Shown in pieces: positions 35,299-49,023 of a DNA stretch of 64,000 nt. This stretch comes from Girardinichthys multiradiatus (taxonomy: Eukaryota; Chordata; Actinopteri; Cyprinodontiformes; Goodeidae). The position numbers were made by a program, and so were the translations under genes. The notes beneath the pieces were generated by a model that was given only the letters and a program-made list of their open reading frames with translations, was not told the origin of the DNA and did not search any database. Numbering within the stretch: position 1 is the first letter of the stretch; each line of letters starts with the position of its first letter. The DNA lies in the NCBI RefSeq assembly GCF_021462225.1, contig NC_061817.1, forward strand, positions 12,763,204 to 12,827,203, given 5' to 3'.

Positions 35299-37239
35299 GT
35301 GAGCAACCACAACATTATTTGACTAAAATAATGTTAAAACAATCCAAACTATATCCTACATTGACTTTTAATTTTGGTAGTTTTTATACAGTATATTCAT
35401 TTGGAGTAGGATCTTATTAAACATCAACTAAACCAAAGTTCTCCTATGTGTGCAAAATACGTTGAGTATTTCAAGCACAGGCACTTTTTCTTCTGCCCTT
35501 CCGAACTCAGCACATCAGTGAGATCAGACTGCCGCTGATGTAAAATCCAGATATTTTGCCAGTGCTCTATGTGGCCTCATCCCCTGTATTCCCAGCCTGC
35601 CCAGCAACCTCCCCAGAGTTTCAGCCCTAATCTGATTATATGCTTCATTTGCACCAGTTTGTATTTCTATCAAGGCTCGCTGTGCCAGAAGAGAAGCCCT
35701 GCTGGACCTCATTGTTCATGTGATTCGACAAGAGTCTCCATGTCGGACCGCTGAGATTATATGATTAGACAAATGTTTCTATCTAAACCTTTAATTTACA
35801 CTAAGAGTCTTCAAAGTGGTTTCATTATTTTCTTTTTAATAAAAAGAGAGTATGATTCAGGTTTGTTTGAATAGCTCCAGTCAACTCTGGTCATCGATCA
35901 GTGCCTGACGAATGTGGCGCCACTGACTTCCCTGAGCTTTTTTGTGAATTTCACTTCCTGCTTTAGCAACTGCCGAGGCTGTGAGGAGTTTGGATTCCTG
36001 TCACAATCTCCAAACAGACACCACCCTCCAAATTAGGAGCACCGTGGTCCCTGGGGACCCCTCAGAATGAACATGTCACACAAAGGGGGCGTTTGTCCTC
36101 ACAGCAGGAGATTGGACCTTAATAAGAGCAGCGGGTGTGATGGGACACTGCGGCAATTGCACCAAGGGGCTAATGGGTAACGTCAGCTATCAAAGGGAAG
36201 CATGATGAAGGCCCCCAGGGGCCAGCAACAGATAAAGAGTACCCCTCCTTGCTTTTGCCACTTCATTTACATGGAAATCATGAATGCTCGATATTGACTT
36301 GTCAATTTCATTTACTTTGGGATTTCCTCTTTTCTTATTTCTCCAGCCAGCCCAGAAAGGAGCCAGACATTCCAACTTACTCTTCATACATGAATTCGAT
36401 CCTCATCTCACGTCCCAAACCACTTTTTACTCTCCCGTTTTTTTTGTGAGAGGGAGGAGAGGGCGTTTTTTTCTTGCTTCATCATTACCTAGGCAACCTC
36501 ATTCACACAGAGTATAATGGGGAAGAAAGGGAAAGACTCGACAGAGGGCTGGAAGAAATAATGAAGTTTGTCCATATTCAGGCGAGCTGAAAGGTCCCCC
36601 ATCTCTCTCTCTCTATACTGCCCCCCCTCCTTTTTCTCTTAAGACTGCCCTGCCCAGCTTTCCCACCCCCCCTCCCAAAAAAAATGCACAAGGCTTATTG
36701 CTCCAACAGAGGCAGAGTGGGGGTGCACTTGAAGATGGTCTGGTTCCAATTTGTGCCGGTCAGTGGAAACTATAGATGGAACAAATTATTTTAAATTTTA
36801 GCATGGCCTCAGGTCCAGGCATCGGCCTCTTAATTACACAAGGTACCTGGCACAGTGACAGTATGACATAAAAGCCACAGATCAAGCCCTTAGGAGCAGA
36901 AACCCATGTACACATGCAGTGATTCAGATGGGAATCTGCTAAAAGCCTCTCCTCCGAGGACTAGGAACATTCAGCCATTTGGCTGGTGTTAGAGTGTTTA
37001 TTTTTCTGCAGCATGTGGTTTAAAAGGGTGCTAATTTCTGATGGGTTTCCCCCCCAGTAACCTTCTTTTATGTGCGGGTGACCTCAGGGTAACCCACACA
37101 ATAACGGGCTGGACACTGATGAGAGACCAGGCTGGAATGGAAAACATGGAGGCATATAGTAGGAGTGTGCTGACAGACACAGGAGGACGTGTGTAAGCTT
37201 TAATCTGTTTCACACTTCTTCTCTGAAGGCATGCTTAAG
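35299..37239 (+). other. ntn1: Netrin intron (4,617 bp), first part
   Basis: No gene recognised. Segments 35880-36250 and 36580-37030 are richer in GC than the usual intron background. A CT run and C-rich patch lie at 36605-36680. Conserved non-coding sequence is possible but cannot be judged from one genome. Confidence 0.45.
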
Positions 37240-38175
37240 TGTCTGGGTGTCACATTCTGGGTTTGGGTTGGACCAAAGTGCAGACAAGAGCTTGATAGCA
37301 GCATGATTAAAGGAAGGTTCTGACTTTATTCAAAGTTTCCTACAAAAACGTAGCAAAACACTGCAGGCAATTAACAAAGACCAAAATCCACAACTCACAA
37401 AGTTGGCTTAGCAGGAACATGGTGAATACAGCACATGATGTGCATAGTGAATGGAAGGAACCAGCACTGAACACATAAACCAGACTAACTAATATACTAA
37501 GGGAATACAAAGGGCGGGTAATCGAAGGAACAGGGAACAGGTGTGACAAGGAGGCAGGGAGGTTGAAGGAACAGGTGAAACTAATGCATAGACTAAACAT
37601 GGGCGAAGGGACTAATTAACAATAAAGAGACACAGACCTAAGCCAAACTAAAGGCCAAGATAAAATAACCAAAGAAGCATAAGAAATCTAGAATAACCAA
37701 GAACTAAAGGAAACAGAGAAACTGGAGGAAACCCTGATTACAAAAGTAAACAAAACCTAAAACCACAATGACTAAATTAACTAGAACCAAGCAGGGAACC
37801 TGAGGACAAACAAAGATGTAAACAATAACTAAAGCTGACCTAACAAGAGGGAGAACTAGAACTATAGAACTAAACCTAAGGGACTGAACTAGGAGAGGGA
37901 ACAAAAATGCCTAACATAAATAAACACAGAGAATCCAAGGAAGATACAGAACTATAATAATCACAATGACAATAATAATGAAACTATTCTAAGTAAAGCA
38001 ACACCAAGGGAACAAGGGCGAGAGGAAACCAACAAACACTAGGAGGCGGTCGGTAGAGGGAAACAAACTATCAGGGAGCAAAGTCAAATAAATAAACATG
38101 ACTACGAAATCCCAAACTAAATAAAAAGTTGAAAACACAAGACCACAACAAATTCAAAGATGTCATATTGTGTTA
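37240..38175 (-). repeat. Unclassified teleost interspersed repeat
   Basis: Starts with 'tgtcacattctgggtttggg' and 'ttggaccaaagtgcagacaa', then continues as a purine-rich strand to about 38175. Its minus strand matches the 18540-19085 copy (terminal cac/gac-rich block, then a pyrimidine-rich body). Open frames 37340-37600 and 37704-37904 on the minus strand are rich in S, F, L and V because of the skewed composition, and carry no recognised domain. Confidence 0.6.
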
Positions 38176-39915
38176 CTCGGAACAAAAGTAATGTGACAAG
38201 GTTGGAACCAGATTATATTTAAATGATTTCTTGTCTTAAGAGAAGTCTGTCTCACTAAGTGATTTCCATTTACTGTCAGCTTTACATCATCTAGTCAAGT
38301 CAGTATGAGCTTTTATTATGAGCCCCAGATATGAAGATGACAGTTTTCATCTTGGCACCATGTTGCATCAATATATGAAACTCTTTTTTTTGAGTATTTC
38401 TTGAGTTGCCTTGTTGTGCTGACAGTCTTCTACTGACATGCAGTTACAAAAAGATTTAAGAAGCCTACATTGCTTTAAAATCGTTTATCTGGCAGCATTT
38501 TGGGTACTCAGTGAAAAATAGAAACAACAGCAGTGTGACAGTCAAGATGTGAATGATCTGTAAGCACAGGAAGATTACAACTGGTTAATAGCTGTTAGCC
38601 ACTAACAATGCTAAAATTATCATCTGAAAACATGAAAAAAGTATGAGAATCTACACAAGTATATAAGAAAGCACTTTTTAATGTCTTTTTATGTCATAGT
38701 ACCATCTTTCAATTAGAGAAGCATAAAAAACACCAATAAGGATTATTTATAATTAGTCAAATTGTACCTGTGATATTTAACTAACCCTTTAATTACACAT
38801 TTCTTAACTTAAGATCTGGAGGTATCATTACACTGCTACAATAAACTGATCCTATATGCTTCAACCATATGTGGTGCTAGAAGATAGAAGCTAAAATTGT
38901 CCAAAGCCTGTTGCACACTATGCTAAAGGTTTGAGATTCTTATTGCAAAGGTAATGTTAAGCATTTAGACAAGATTTTTATTAAATAATGTGAATGTAAA
39001 CTGTCATGGTTAATCCTATTGCGAGTGTTTCTCTTAGACAAAGTCCCTAAGATAGCTTCTGACCTTAGACTTACCAGAAAATTTGACTAGAAAAGACATT
39101 TGGCTTGCTGACAATATTTCCTTACTAAGGCACCGAAGAGGCCTCAGCGCCTTACAAATTGTTATTTTGGCAGCACTTTGAGAGCGCAGCAAAAAAAGAG
39201 AAATCATTACAGAGACAAAGGCAAGTTGCAAACTATTTCTAAGCACCGTGTGGCTAAAGTTAGATGGCCTCCATCTGATCAGCTCTTGCTCATAATCAAA
39301 AATAGGGAAGGGGATGGTTCTGCACTGAAAATAGATTTTGAAAAACACACTTTGAGTTTTATGAATACTTTATTCTGTTTATGAAAGCAAAAAAAAGAGG
39401 GGTTAGATGTTTTTTGGAACATTAACTCCTACCACGTCATTTAATTTTGCATGCTGCTTTTGTTCTGCTCCCATTCTGAATAGTGTGTGCCTATTGGGAT
39501 TAATAGGATGGAATTTATAGTGTTCTGCTGCATCATGACCAGATTCTTTACTTTTCCGTGAGGTCATTATCTCAATAAAAAAAATTTCTTCATGGTGAAG
39601 AATCAAATGACCATCTGGTAATGAAAATCCACTATTAGTCAGATAATTATTAGCCGAATGTATCCGAATCATGCAATAGTGTGACTCTGGTTTACTTGGA
39701 TTTCACAGTTTTCACAAAAACATTGCTTAAATAACGTCTTGCTCTTGTTTACTCAATATTGTGTATTAATGCAATCCTAAACAGGACCAAATGTAAAGCC
39801 CATTCGGCTGGATCTCGCTGGACCACATGTTTAGATCTTATAGGGAGCACTTAATAAATTGCAGGATAAGCATTGCTAACCTGTACCTTCACTCCTTTCC
39901 TTTTCTTATCGCCAG
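38176..39915 (+). other. ntn1: End of netrin intron
   Basis: AT-rich, nothing recognised except a pyrimidine tract (ctcctttccttttcttatcg) leading to the AG acceptor at 39914-39915. Open frames of 104 and 89 residues on the minus strand show no domain. Confidence 0.5.
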
Positions 39916-39990
39916 ATTGCGACTCTTACTGTAAAGCCTCCAAGGGAAAAATGAAGATCACCATGAAGAAGTACTGTAAAAAAGACTTTG
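39916..39990 (+). CDS. ntn1: Netrin-1 exon encoding the start of the NTR (C345C) domain
   Basis: A 75-bp exon, phase 1 at both ends, encoding [20 protein letters not shown] followed by CKKDF, plus the first base of an alanine codon. It carries three of the six NTR-domain cysteines (residues 2, 6 and 21 of the exon). The spacing and lysine-rich body are those of netrin-1; netrin-3 has a quite different sequence here. The acceptor is tcgccag and the donor is gtaagt (consensus). The netrin NTR domain resembles the C-terminal domain of complement C3/C4/C5 and TIMP-type modules and is the basic, heparin-binding part of the protein. Confidence 0.96.
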
Positions 39991-42191
39991 GTAAGTGAAT
40001 CCAGTACACAGGAATGTGTTCTTCCATATGGAAGGCCGCTGTCATGAGGTCAAATGCCTCAATTATTCAGAGCCCAATAACGTTCAAACCATGCCCTGTA
40101 CCTTCATTTTCATGTCTCTATTGATGACTTAATGAAAACATAACTAAGCCATGCCGGCTTTTAATGATTAGTTCAACATATTTTTATTCTCTAATGTGGG
40201 CTTTTGTGAAGTCTGGCCTTAAACATAGTGTGTTTTCAGAAATACTATCCTAAAAGGATCATTTTCAAGCATGACAGGGAAAACTGGGCTTTTCAAGATA
40301 TTCAAACGTTAGCCAACGTTCTGACACTGAGAATTAATCTTTTTTTGTGCTGATTTGTCAGATCTGATCACATTTCAGACATGTTTTCATTGACATATTT
40401 CTAGGTCTTATCTCTTTTGATAACACTCTAGGGAATCGTGTAGAGTTAAATGGAAATATTCAAGAATTGGCTTGAATTTCTTAAAAAAACACCAAATCAC
40501 TGAGGTCCGTCTAGTTGTGTCAAATAAATATAAGAACATTTATTGTATTCCGCAAGGCACACAGAGTACATTTAACCAACATGGATATCCAGCCCTGTTT
40601 CTAATCAGTTTAGTTTTGCACAACAATCTTTTTTCTATCTTGCAGACATTCTTATTGTCATAACAGGAAATAAATAGGGTGAATAGATAGGATATGCTAA
40701 GTGATAAGACAACACTGTTGGTACTAAATACTTTATGTATTCCACAAGTGGCCCTATTAAAGGCCAAATTTATTTCATTTAATTTCATATTTTTGTATAC
40801 AGTGACAATAAAGTGTTCAATTCAGTAGATATCCTTATGTCATTTTAATGTTAATGCCATATAAATTTTAGATTTTTAATTATGTATTTCCACTGTTTCT
40901 TTCCATGAATAAATATTTATACTACACCTAAATTCAGCAATTGTTTAAAACATTTTATTTTATTTTTTTAATAGTTTGGCTTTTTTGTAAAGTTTTCTCT
41001 AGTTCACGCAGTATTGAAATTATACCGGCTGGAATATAAACAGAATCCCCCATTAATATTTTGACAAACCACAAACTGTTTTTAAATGGTTCAGTTTGTG
41101 GTCTTTGACCCACTATCTAGCTGTTGATGAAGGATGAATCTGGAGGTATTAATCCTTTTATATTGTTCCATCGTCTTTGCACAATCAACCAGTATCACTG
41201 ACAGTATCACTTACTGTAGCCTATCAGCTACAGTAAGAGGAAAAATTGGCTTGATCATTTTTTTCAGTACATTTGCTGATGTCACCAGAAGTTCAAGAAG
41301 GCGACTGTTACCCCCTAAATTTATATTTTTGATACAGGTCAAATAACTTTGAAATGTATTAATTTGGAAGCCTCAAATTAGTTTAATGCTCATGAACTAA
41401 CACATACGTGCAAAAATAACTGTTTAGTGCTCATGCCTTTTAATATTTCTTGCCAAAAAGGAGTGATCTTTTAAAAAAAGAAGTTTCAAGTCAAAATTGA
41501 CTTCCATCCATCCATCTTCTGTACCCCCTCTATTATGTTCAGGGCAAGTGAGGGGTCGCGGCTATCTCAGTTAACAGGCATGATGTGGGGTACAGCCTGG
41601 AGAGGTTATTAGTCCATTACAGAGCTGTAAGACACAGAAAACCATGTATGCACATTGTCATAATTAAAGGCAATTCCAAATTATCTTTACATGTAGCTTT
41701 CTTGTATTGGTGGAAAACAACAGGGTACCCGGGAAAATCCACTCATGTACAGGATGAAGATGCAAACTTTGTGTCTTGCAGGACTTTTTTGCCCCCCAAA
41801 ATTATTTTTAAACGAGAATTTAAAGATACATAAGCTAACAGGCAGTATTTCTGTTATCCTCCTGGGTTATAGGGTAGTGAATGTTTGAATATACATTTTA
41901 GGACTGCAAAGAAATCACAATTCATTGCTTTTTCTGACAAGTCGTAAAAAAGCCAGAGCGCCAATGTTTAAATTGTGTTAATCTTGTTGCAGACCCTGTA
42001 AAAGACTAAAGAAACATGTGACAATGCATGAGTATCCCAGGACTCTTTAGAGAACTCTATTGGTGGCATTTGGGAAAACCTTCAGGTGTTTTACAGCTAA
42101 TCACAGACAGACAAGAGAGGAAGTGTGATGTAACACTGTCAGTGAATGAGCTGAATCACCTCAAATAATGCAGATTCAGGTTGCTATTTTA
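39991..42191 (+). other. ntn1: Netrin intron (8,047 bp), first part
   Basis: No gene recognised. A repeat-like end (gtatacagtgacaataaagt, 40795-40814) resembles a LINE 3' end, but there is too little sequence to assign it. A degraded tRNA-headed repeat is listed separately at 41500-41765. Confidence 0.5.
41500..41765. repeat. Degraded teleost interspersed repeat (ccatccatcc-type)
   Basis: The order 'catccatccatcttctgtac' (41506-41525), 'aggggtcgcggctatctcag' (41551-41570), 'tggggtacagcctggagagg' (41586-41605) and 'gggtacccgggaaaatccac' (41722-41741) matches the body of the family seen at 15890-16142, with substitutions throughout. The 82-residue open frame inside is not a gene. Confidence 0.6.
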
Positions 42192-43862
42192 CAGTGTCTT
42201 GCTAATTACTTTTTCATTACAATTTCATCACTTTTCATCATAAACTTTAATACATTTTATTGGGTTTTTATAGACCAACATAGAGTACAGCATATTTGTT
42301 AAGTACAAGGATAATAATACATGATTATCAGTTTTTTTTTTTTTTACAAATACATATCTGAAGGGCGTGACATGTATTTGTACTAACTCAGCCTCACAGA
42401 ATCAATACTTTGTAGAAGTGGCTTTTGCTGCAGATACAGCTGGAAATTGTCTTACTCTGATATCTAAAAAAAAATTTCCCTGCAACATTCAGAAGTCTTT
42501 AGAAGGTACCTCATTAGTAAATAATACCTCATCTCAGTGTATGTACCACTGATCTAACAGTTTTTCTACAAGCCATGCAGTGGACACACCAAATGTGAAA
42601 ATGATGCTCTAAAAACACTTTTCCCACAGTGAAATATGGTGGTGGCAGAATCATGCTCTGGGTATGCCTTTCCTAGAAGAGCCAAGGGAGTTGGTCTGAG
42701 TTGATAGAAAAGTGGATGGAGCAAAATTTAGGAAGTAAACTTGTTTGAGACGGCAAAAAATCTAAAATTATGCATGAGCTGGTTAACATTATCAAGGTAT
42801 ACTAAGATTTTTACAAGTTTCAGTATCGCTAAAATTCTTCATCCTATTGTTCTTGTGCTTCAAGGTACTTTTAATAAGCTAATAGAGAAAGTTCCAGTGG
42901 CCCCAGAGTTTTCTCCAGCAACAGAGTAGCTCTCTGTTTCTCGTCTCTGGCTGTTGCATTGCTGCACTGCAACACATTTCTCTTGTTTAAAAGAGAGAAA
43001 GTCAAGTGTTTGCAAAGCTACTGCATGGAAACCAAAGGAGCACCCCCCACTACTGTTATTAATGTAATGCTTTTTTGAAAGCAAAGTTGACATGCTAAGA
43101 AACTAGAGAGGCATCTCGCTGCAGACTGCAGGTTCATTGCATCAACAGATAGTTGACCAACAAACGAGCACATATGAGCTTGTTAGACTACCACTGTAAC
43201 TCAATAAAAAGCTAAAGACTAAAAAGGTTTAACACTGCACATTAAGTGTACTTTCTAGCATGACCATGGCACTAGAGGTATAATTAAATGGTTCAAATCA
43301 TTTGGTGAAAAAAACCCAGTCCTCAGAAGCTGGTGTCCTGCATGTTTTAGATGTGTCTGGTCTCCAACACATCTTACAGTATTGCTGTATAACCTCCTCA
43401 GTAGGTCATCAATGTCTGCACAGGCCTCACAATAAACCATACATTTGATTCAGGTGGGTTGAGCCAGGAGAACATCTAAAATATGCGGTATACTGACTCC
43501 AGAGGACTAGAGCTGACCACTTCTGGTTTAGTTTAAAGCATTTTGTTGTGCTGGAACGACCAAGTCAAAGTCTAAATCTAACTCTAATTAAGAATCTGTG
43601 GCAAGACTTCAAAACTGGTTTCTCAATCCAATCTTGATGTGTTTTTCAAGAACAATGGGCAAAGTTGTCCGTTTTTAGATGTGGAAGAGACATAATCCCA
43701 ACAAACTTTGCGGTGAAAGGTGTTTTTTTTTTTTTTGAAACCTTGTGTCATTTTCCATCCATATCAGAATAATGCACTGCTTTCTTATGGTCTATCACAT
43801 AACGTCCAGATGAAGTATATTGAAGTTTGTGATTGTATTAAGACAAAATGTATAAATACTCT
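42192..43862 (+). mobile_element. Decayed Tc1-like transposon with a ~0.8-kb insertion
   Basis: Left repeat after TA at 42190-42191 (cagtgtcttgctaattac...), then 'tatagaccaacatagagtac' and 'atactttgtagaagtggctt'. A sense block 'gaaatatggtggtggcagaa' (42632-42651) leads to 'gtttgagacggcaaaa' at about 42742. The rest resumes near 43540 with 'gaacgaccaagtcaaagtct' and 'aagaatctgtggcaagactt', and closes with the right repeat to about 43862. Sequence at ~42760-43538 interrupts it. No open frame remains. Confidence 0.8.
42760..43538. repeat. Insertion inside the Tc1 remnant; its right part is a common fish repeat
   Basis: The 3' part (about 43250-43535) has the mirrored blocks 'gtcctgcatgttttagatgt' and 'gagaacatctaaaatatgcg' around 'gattcaggtgggttgagcca', which is the layout of a very common palindromic non-autonomous fish element. 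The 5' part (42760-43250) is not recognised and could be a second insertion. Confidence 0.55.
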
Positions 43863-45683
<1,821 letters not shown>

Positions 45684-46385
45684 TAGTGCCTTGCAAAAGC
45701 ATTCGTCACCCTTGAACATTTTCCCATTTGTTCACATTACAATCTCAAATCCTATTTATTTTATTGGGGTTTTATGTGATGGACCAACACAATGTAGCAC
45801 ATAATTGTAAAGTGGAGACAGACACATGGTTTTATTTCTTTTTTTGTTTCTTTGACAAAAATCTGTAAAGCTTATGCACTCATTGTGATGTGCATTTGTT
45901 TATACCCCCTGAGTAAACCACCAAACATGCGCATCTAGAGACTGAAACTTTTTCTCATATCTTTAGGTCTATTATCTTCCCATCAACTGTGAGACACTTC
46001 CCTGTTCCAGCTGAAGGAAACCTTCACTAGAGGATAATGCTGGGCTAATTTTCTGATTACTAATAATAGTGCTGCAGAAGATGTCTATTGATTGGGATAT
46101 TGTAACGTAACCCTGCTTTAAACTTCTCCACAACTTTATCCATGTTCTCTAACAAACCTCTGAGGCCTCATATGATACTATTAATTACACACAGGTGGAG
46201 TCTCTTTACTAATAAGGTCACGGTTGGTTGGATATAATTTTGGGGTGTCGGTGTATAAGGGGTTTGAGTACCAATACAGGCCACACTTTTTAAAATGTTT
46301 TTACACTTTACAATTATGCACTACTTTGTGTTGTTCTAACATCTTGAATCCCACTTAAATCGCTTCTCACAGTTTTAGGTAAAAA
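45684..46385. mobile_element. Tc1-like remnant, internally deleted
   Basis: Starts with the intact-looking terminal sequence 'tagtgccttgcaaaagcatt' after TA (45684-45685 region), followed by 'tttatgtgatggaccaacac' (45771-45790). Antisense pieces of the transposase N-terminal side follow ('ctctaacaaacctctgaggc', 46147-46166, and 'attacacacaggtggagtct', 46183-46202), then a decayed opposite end to about 46385. The catalytic region is missing. Confidence 0.8.
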
Positions 46386-46964
46386 GCCCAACCACTTACA
46401 GCATAATTAGACATTCCTGGCTAAACTCGCAGAACAAAGCCCTTAAAGCACACATTAGCTGCAATGCTGTTGAGCTGTTTCTACCCCTCATGCAGTCACA
46501 ATGACATAGTAATAGCAAAATCTGCTTTGGGCTTTACTCTTTCCCTGGTATGAAAATGTCTACCGCAAGCGGTGGCCCGATAGGTACCAGATTTAGGGTG
46601 ATTTACCGTGTGTTTTCAGATGTTCAGAACTTCAACTTCACACCTGACAGATCAAATGGACAAAAATGGTTTCAGACGTTCTATTAGTTGCAGATGTGGA
46701 GTTGTTTGCATTAAATACATTAAAAAGAACACAGAAATCCAGCTCCTCCACTTTTACCCTAGTGACATCAGTTCTCTCCATTGGAAATTAATTGTGTTAG
46801 CAAAGGCACAGGGAGTCCCATGGAAACTGTTGAATGTTGGCAAGTGTGTTCACATTGTGGAAAAGGTCAGAGGTCAGAGTTTAAGGGAGGAGCTGTGACA
46901 TGCTGCTTGTCTCTGAGTCATTTTCACACAATGTTCTCTAAATGCTTTTGAAAAAAAGAAAGTG
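46386..46964 (+). other. ntn1: Netrin intron, nothing recognised
   Basis: No gene or named repeat. The 96-residue open frame 46608-46898 has no recognisable domain. Confidence 0.45.
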
Positions 46965-47730
46965 CTGTGCTGGTTGCATGTATTGGTACTCCTCTTAAAG
47001 TCGCGTAAAAACCATTTAAATATATTCGGGTTTTTTTTGGAAAAATCATATTTTCTTACATTATATTTAGTATATTTGTTTTTTTAGGGAAAAAAACACC
47101 ATGATTAGAAATAATTATTGTTTCCCAAACCCCTGGTGCGAAATTATTGGCACACCTGCTGTCAGTATTTCTGTACCACTAGGAAAGAACATAGTCCTCC
47201 CTTACAACATTTCACAAAGATGGAGCACTCCTGTATGCTCTCTGCTACTGTCTCCTCAACTCACTAACAGGTTTTCTCTAGGACTGAGCACTGGAGATTA
47301 AGATGGTCATGTAAGAAGGCGTTATTATGTGTCTGGTGGACATATGTCTGGTTTGGACATATGTTTGAGATTTTTATCCCAAACATATGTCCCAATGTCC
47401 TAATGATGTGCTATTTTAATTAAGGAGGTGGACTTCCTGATTTTAATTTACAATCTTCTGCTATTTCAAAGAGTTCATGATGCCATGCACTCTATCAAGC
47501 CTTGTGGCGCCTTTAAAAGAAAAACAGTCCCACAGCATCACATATCCTCCCCTATACTTGAGTGAGCATGAGTTGTTTTTCCTTATATTCATCGTTTAGT
47601 TCATTTCAGTCTCATCTGATCAAAGCACACTGTACACTGGCCTTTTTTGGCATCACTCTTTTTAAAACAGCTGACATGTAGATAGGATCTAATAGTTGTT
47701 ATGCAGTTACGCCCCACTGAATAACCATAC
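46965..47730 (-). mobile_element. Remnant of a second Tc1-like family (antisense)
   Basis: Antisense blocks: 'gaaattattggcacacctgc' (47140-47159), 'cagtcccacagcatcacata' (47526-47545; the block around the GGGS motif), 'tcagtctcatctgatcaaag' (47607-47626; antisense SDET region) and 'tacactggccttttttggca' (47633-47652). This is the fish Tc1 family whose ends read 'attattggcac', not the family of 50161-51784. A 13-bp perfect hairpin lies inside at 47355-47392. Confidence 0.72.
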
Positions 47731-48037
47731 TCCAAATAAAGTTTAGTGTTTCAGTGTCAGATTTTGTTACAGCAATAAAATATGAATTTGGTTTAAATCT
47801 TTTCATTTATTCTCAACAGGGGTGTCAAAAATCTGTCTAACATATTTGAAAGAGTTTAATTTTAAACACTTTTTAAAGGAAAGTTGTATAGAGCAATGGA
47901 TTAATTTGCACTAAACAGTATAAGTCCAAACTCAGTTTGTTTATACGTATTCTTTCTGTGAGACTTGTATCTAATCTTGTTAGCATTCACTTATTGTTCA
48001 CCAAGGTGGTTCAACTTCTGCTTTTCTTCTCCAACAG
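47731..48037 (+). other. ntn1: End of last netrin intron
   Basis: Short AT-rich stretch ending in a pyrimidine tract (acttctgcttttcttctcca) and the acceptor acag at 48034-48037. Confidence 0.7.
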
Positions 48038-48357
48038 CTGTCCAAGTGCACGTTCTCAAAGGAGACAAGGCAGGCGAGTGGTGGAAGTTCACTGTCAACA
48101 TCCTTTCTGTCTACAAACAAGGGGGACACCGCATCCGCCGTGGAGACCAGCTTCTGTGGGTGCGCGCCAAGGATGTGGCCTGCAAGTGTCCCAAGATCAA
48201 GCCTGGGAAAAAGTACCTGCTCCTGGGCACCGACGATGACTCCCCCGGACAGAGCGGTGTAGTTGCAGACAAAGGAAGCCTGCTCATCCCGTGGAAAGAC
48301 CTGTGGAGTCGTCGGCTGAGGAAGTTTCAACAGCGCGGCAAGAGGGGAAAGTGCTAA
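48038..48357 (+). CDS. ntn1: Netrin-1 last coding exon: rest of NTR domain and basic tail
   Basis: The 320-bp coding part (106 codons with TAA at 48355-48357) starts with a split alanine codon, [20 protein letters not shown], and runs through [45 protein letters not shown] and [15 protein letters not shown]. It holds the last three NTR cysteines: ACKC and the C-terminal residue. The many lysines and arginines, densest in the last 16 residues, fit the known heparin/heparan-sulfate binding of the netrin tail. The GC-rich, evenly conserved coding sequence contrasts with the AT-rich surroundings. The chain ends exactly on the sixth cysteine of the NTR domain, whereas tetrapod netrin-1 has a few more basic residues. 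The frame is joined to the upstream exon in phase 1 without a stop. Confidence 0.98.
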
Positions 48358-49023
48358 AAATGGCTCGTGGGTGAGAGGAGGAGAGAAATCGGTGTGAGGG
48401 GTGGCAGCAAGCTGACGCCTCCGCCAGGATTACAATAAGGAGAGGGGAAGGGATAGATGATAGATGAACTGAAATAGATATAAATAAAGGGACAAAAGTG
48501 AAGAGTAGGAGAAATGGGGAGTTGACCGAGTGCTGCTGCTCTGAGCTGGAGTAAAAGAGAATAATGTTTTTAGGAACTTTTGTGAAGGAGCTCGTTCTAC
48601 AGTTGTTCTGTTTCTTTGTATTTGAGGTGTGTTATATTGTGTAATCGCAGAGTTTGCACCTAATTCCACAAACATGATTCAAACAAACCCTTTTAGCCCA
48701 TGATGTCGCTGTATAAAAACGCACCACGCTGAGCTGCAAAGCTGCTTTTCCTGATTTTGTGAAAAACTGTTTGGAGCTAGAACACAGCATCACAGGACTG
48801 TATGCATACTGTATGTATGCAAGGTTGTTCCTACAAATCTGCCAAACTTTGTCTACTTTTACTAAACTATTAACCTGTTCTAAGCAGCTATCTCTGAGTG
48901 CCATGTTTCCCAGGAACTTCCTGATTAAGTAGGAGCGTTACCTCATTGGGTTCTGGGAATTAAATGCAATTGAGATCCTTTCCTCTTTGTGTTCAAGTCT
49001 CTGCTCAGCTCTTGCCTACGATT
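48358..49023 (+). other. ntn1: ntn1 3' UTR (extent uncertain)
   Basis: Sequence after the stop, with no other gene. An AATAAA at 48483-48488, about 126 bases after the stop, is the first candidate poly(A) signal, but it lacks a clear GU-rich element close behind. Netrin-1 3' UTRs are often long, so a later site is quite possible; 'aataaa' recurs at 49161-49166 inside the next element. No microRNA site or structured element is claimed. Confidence 0.6.
48483..48488 (+). terminator. ntn1: Candidate poly(A) signal AATAAA
   Basis: First canonical hexamer after the netrin stop codon. Its use is unproven. Confidence 0.35.
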
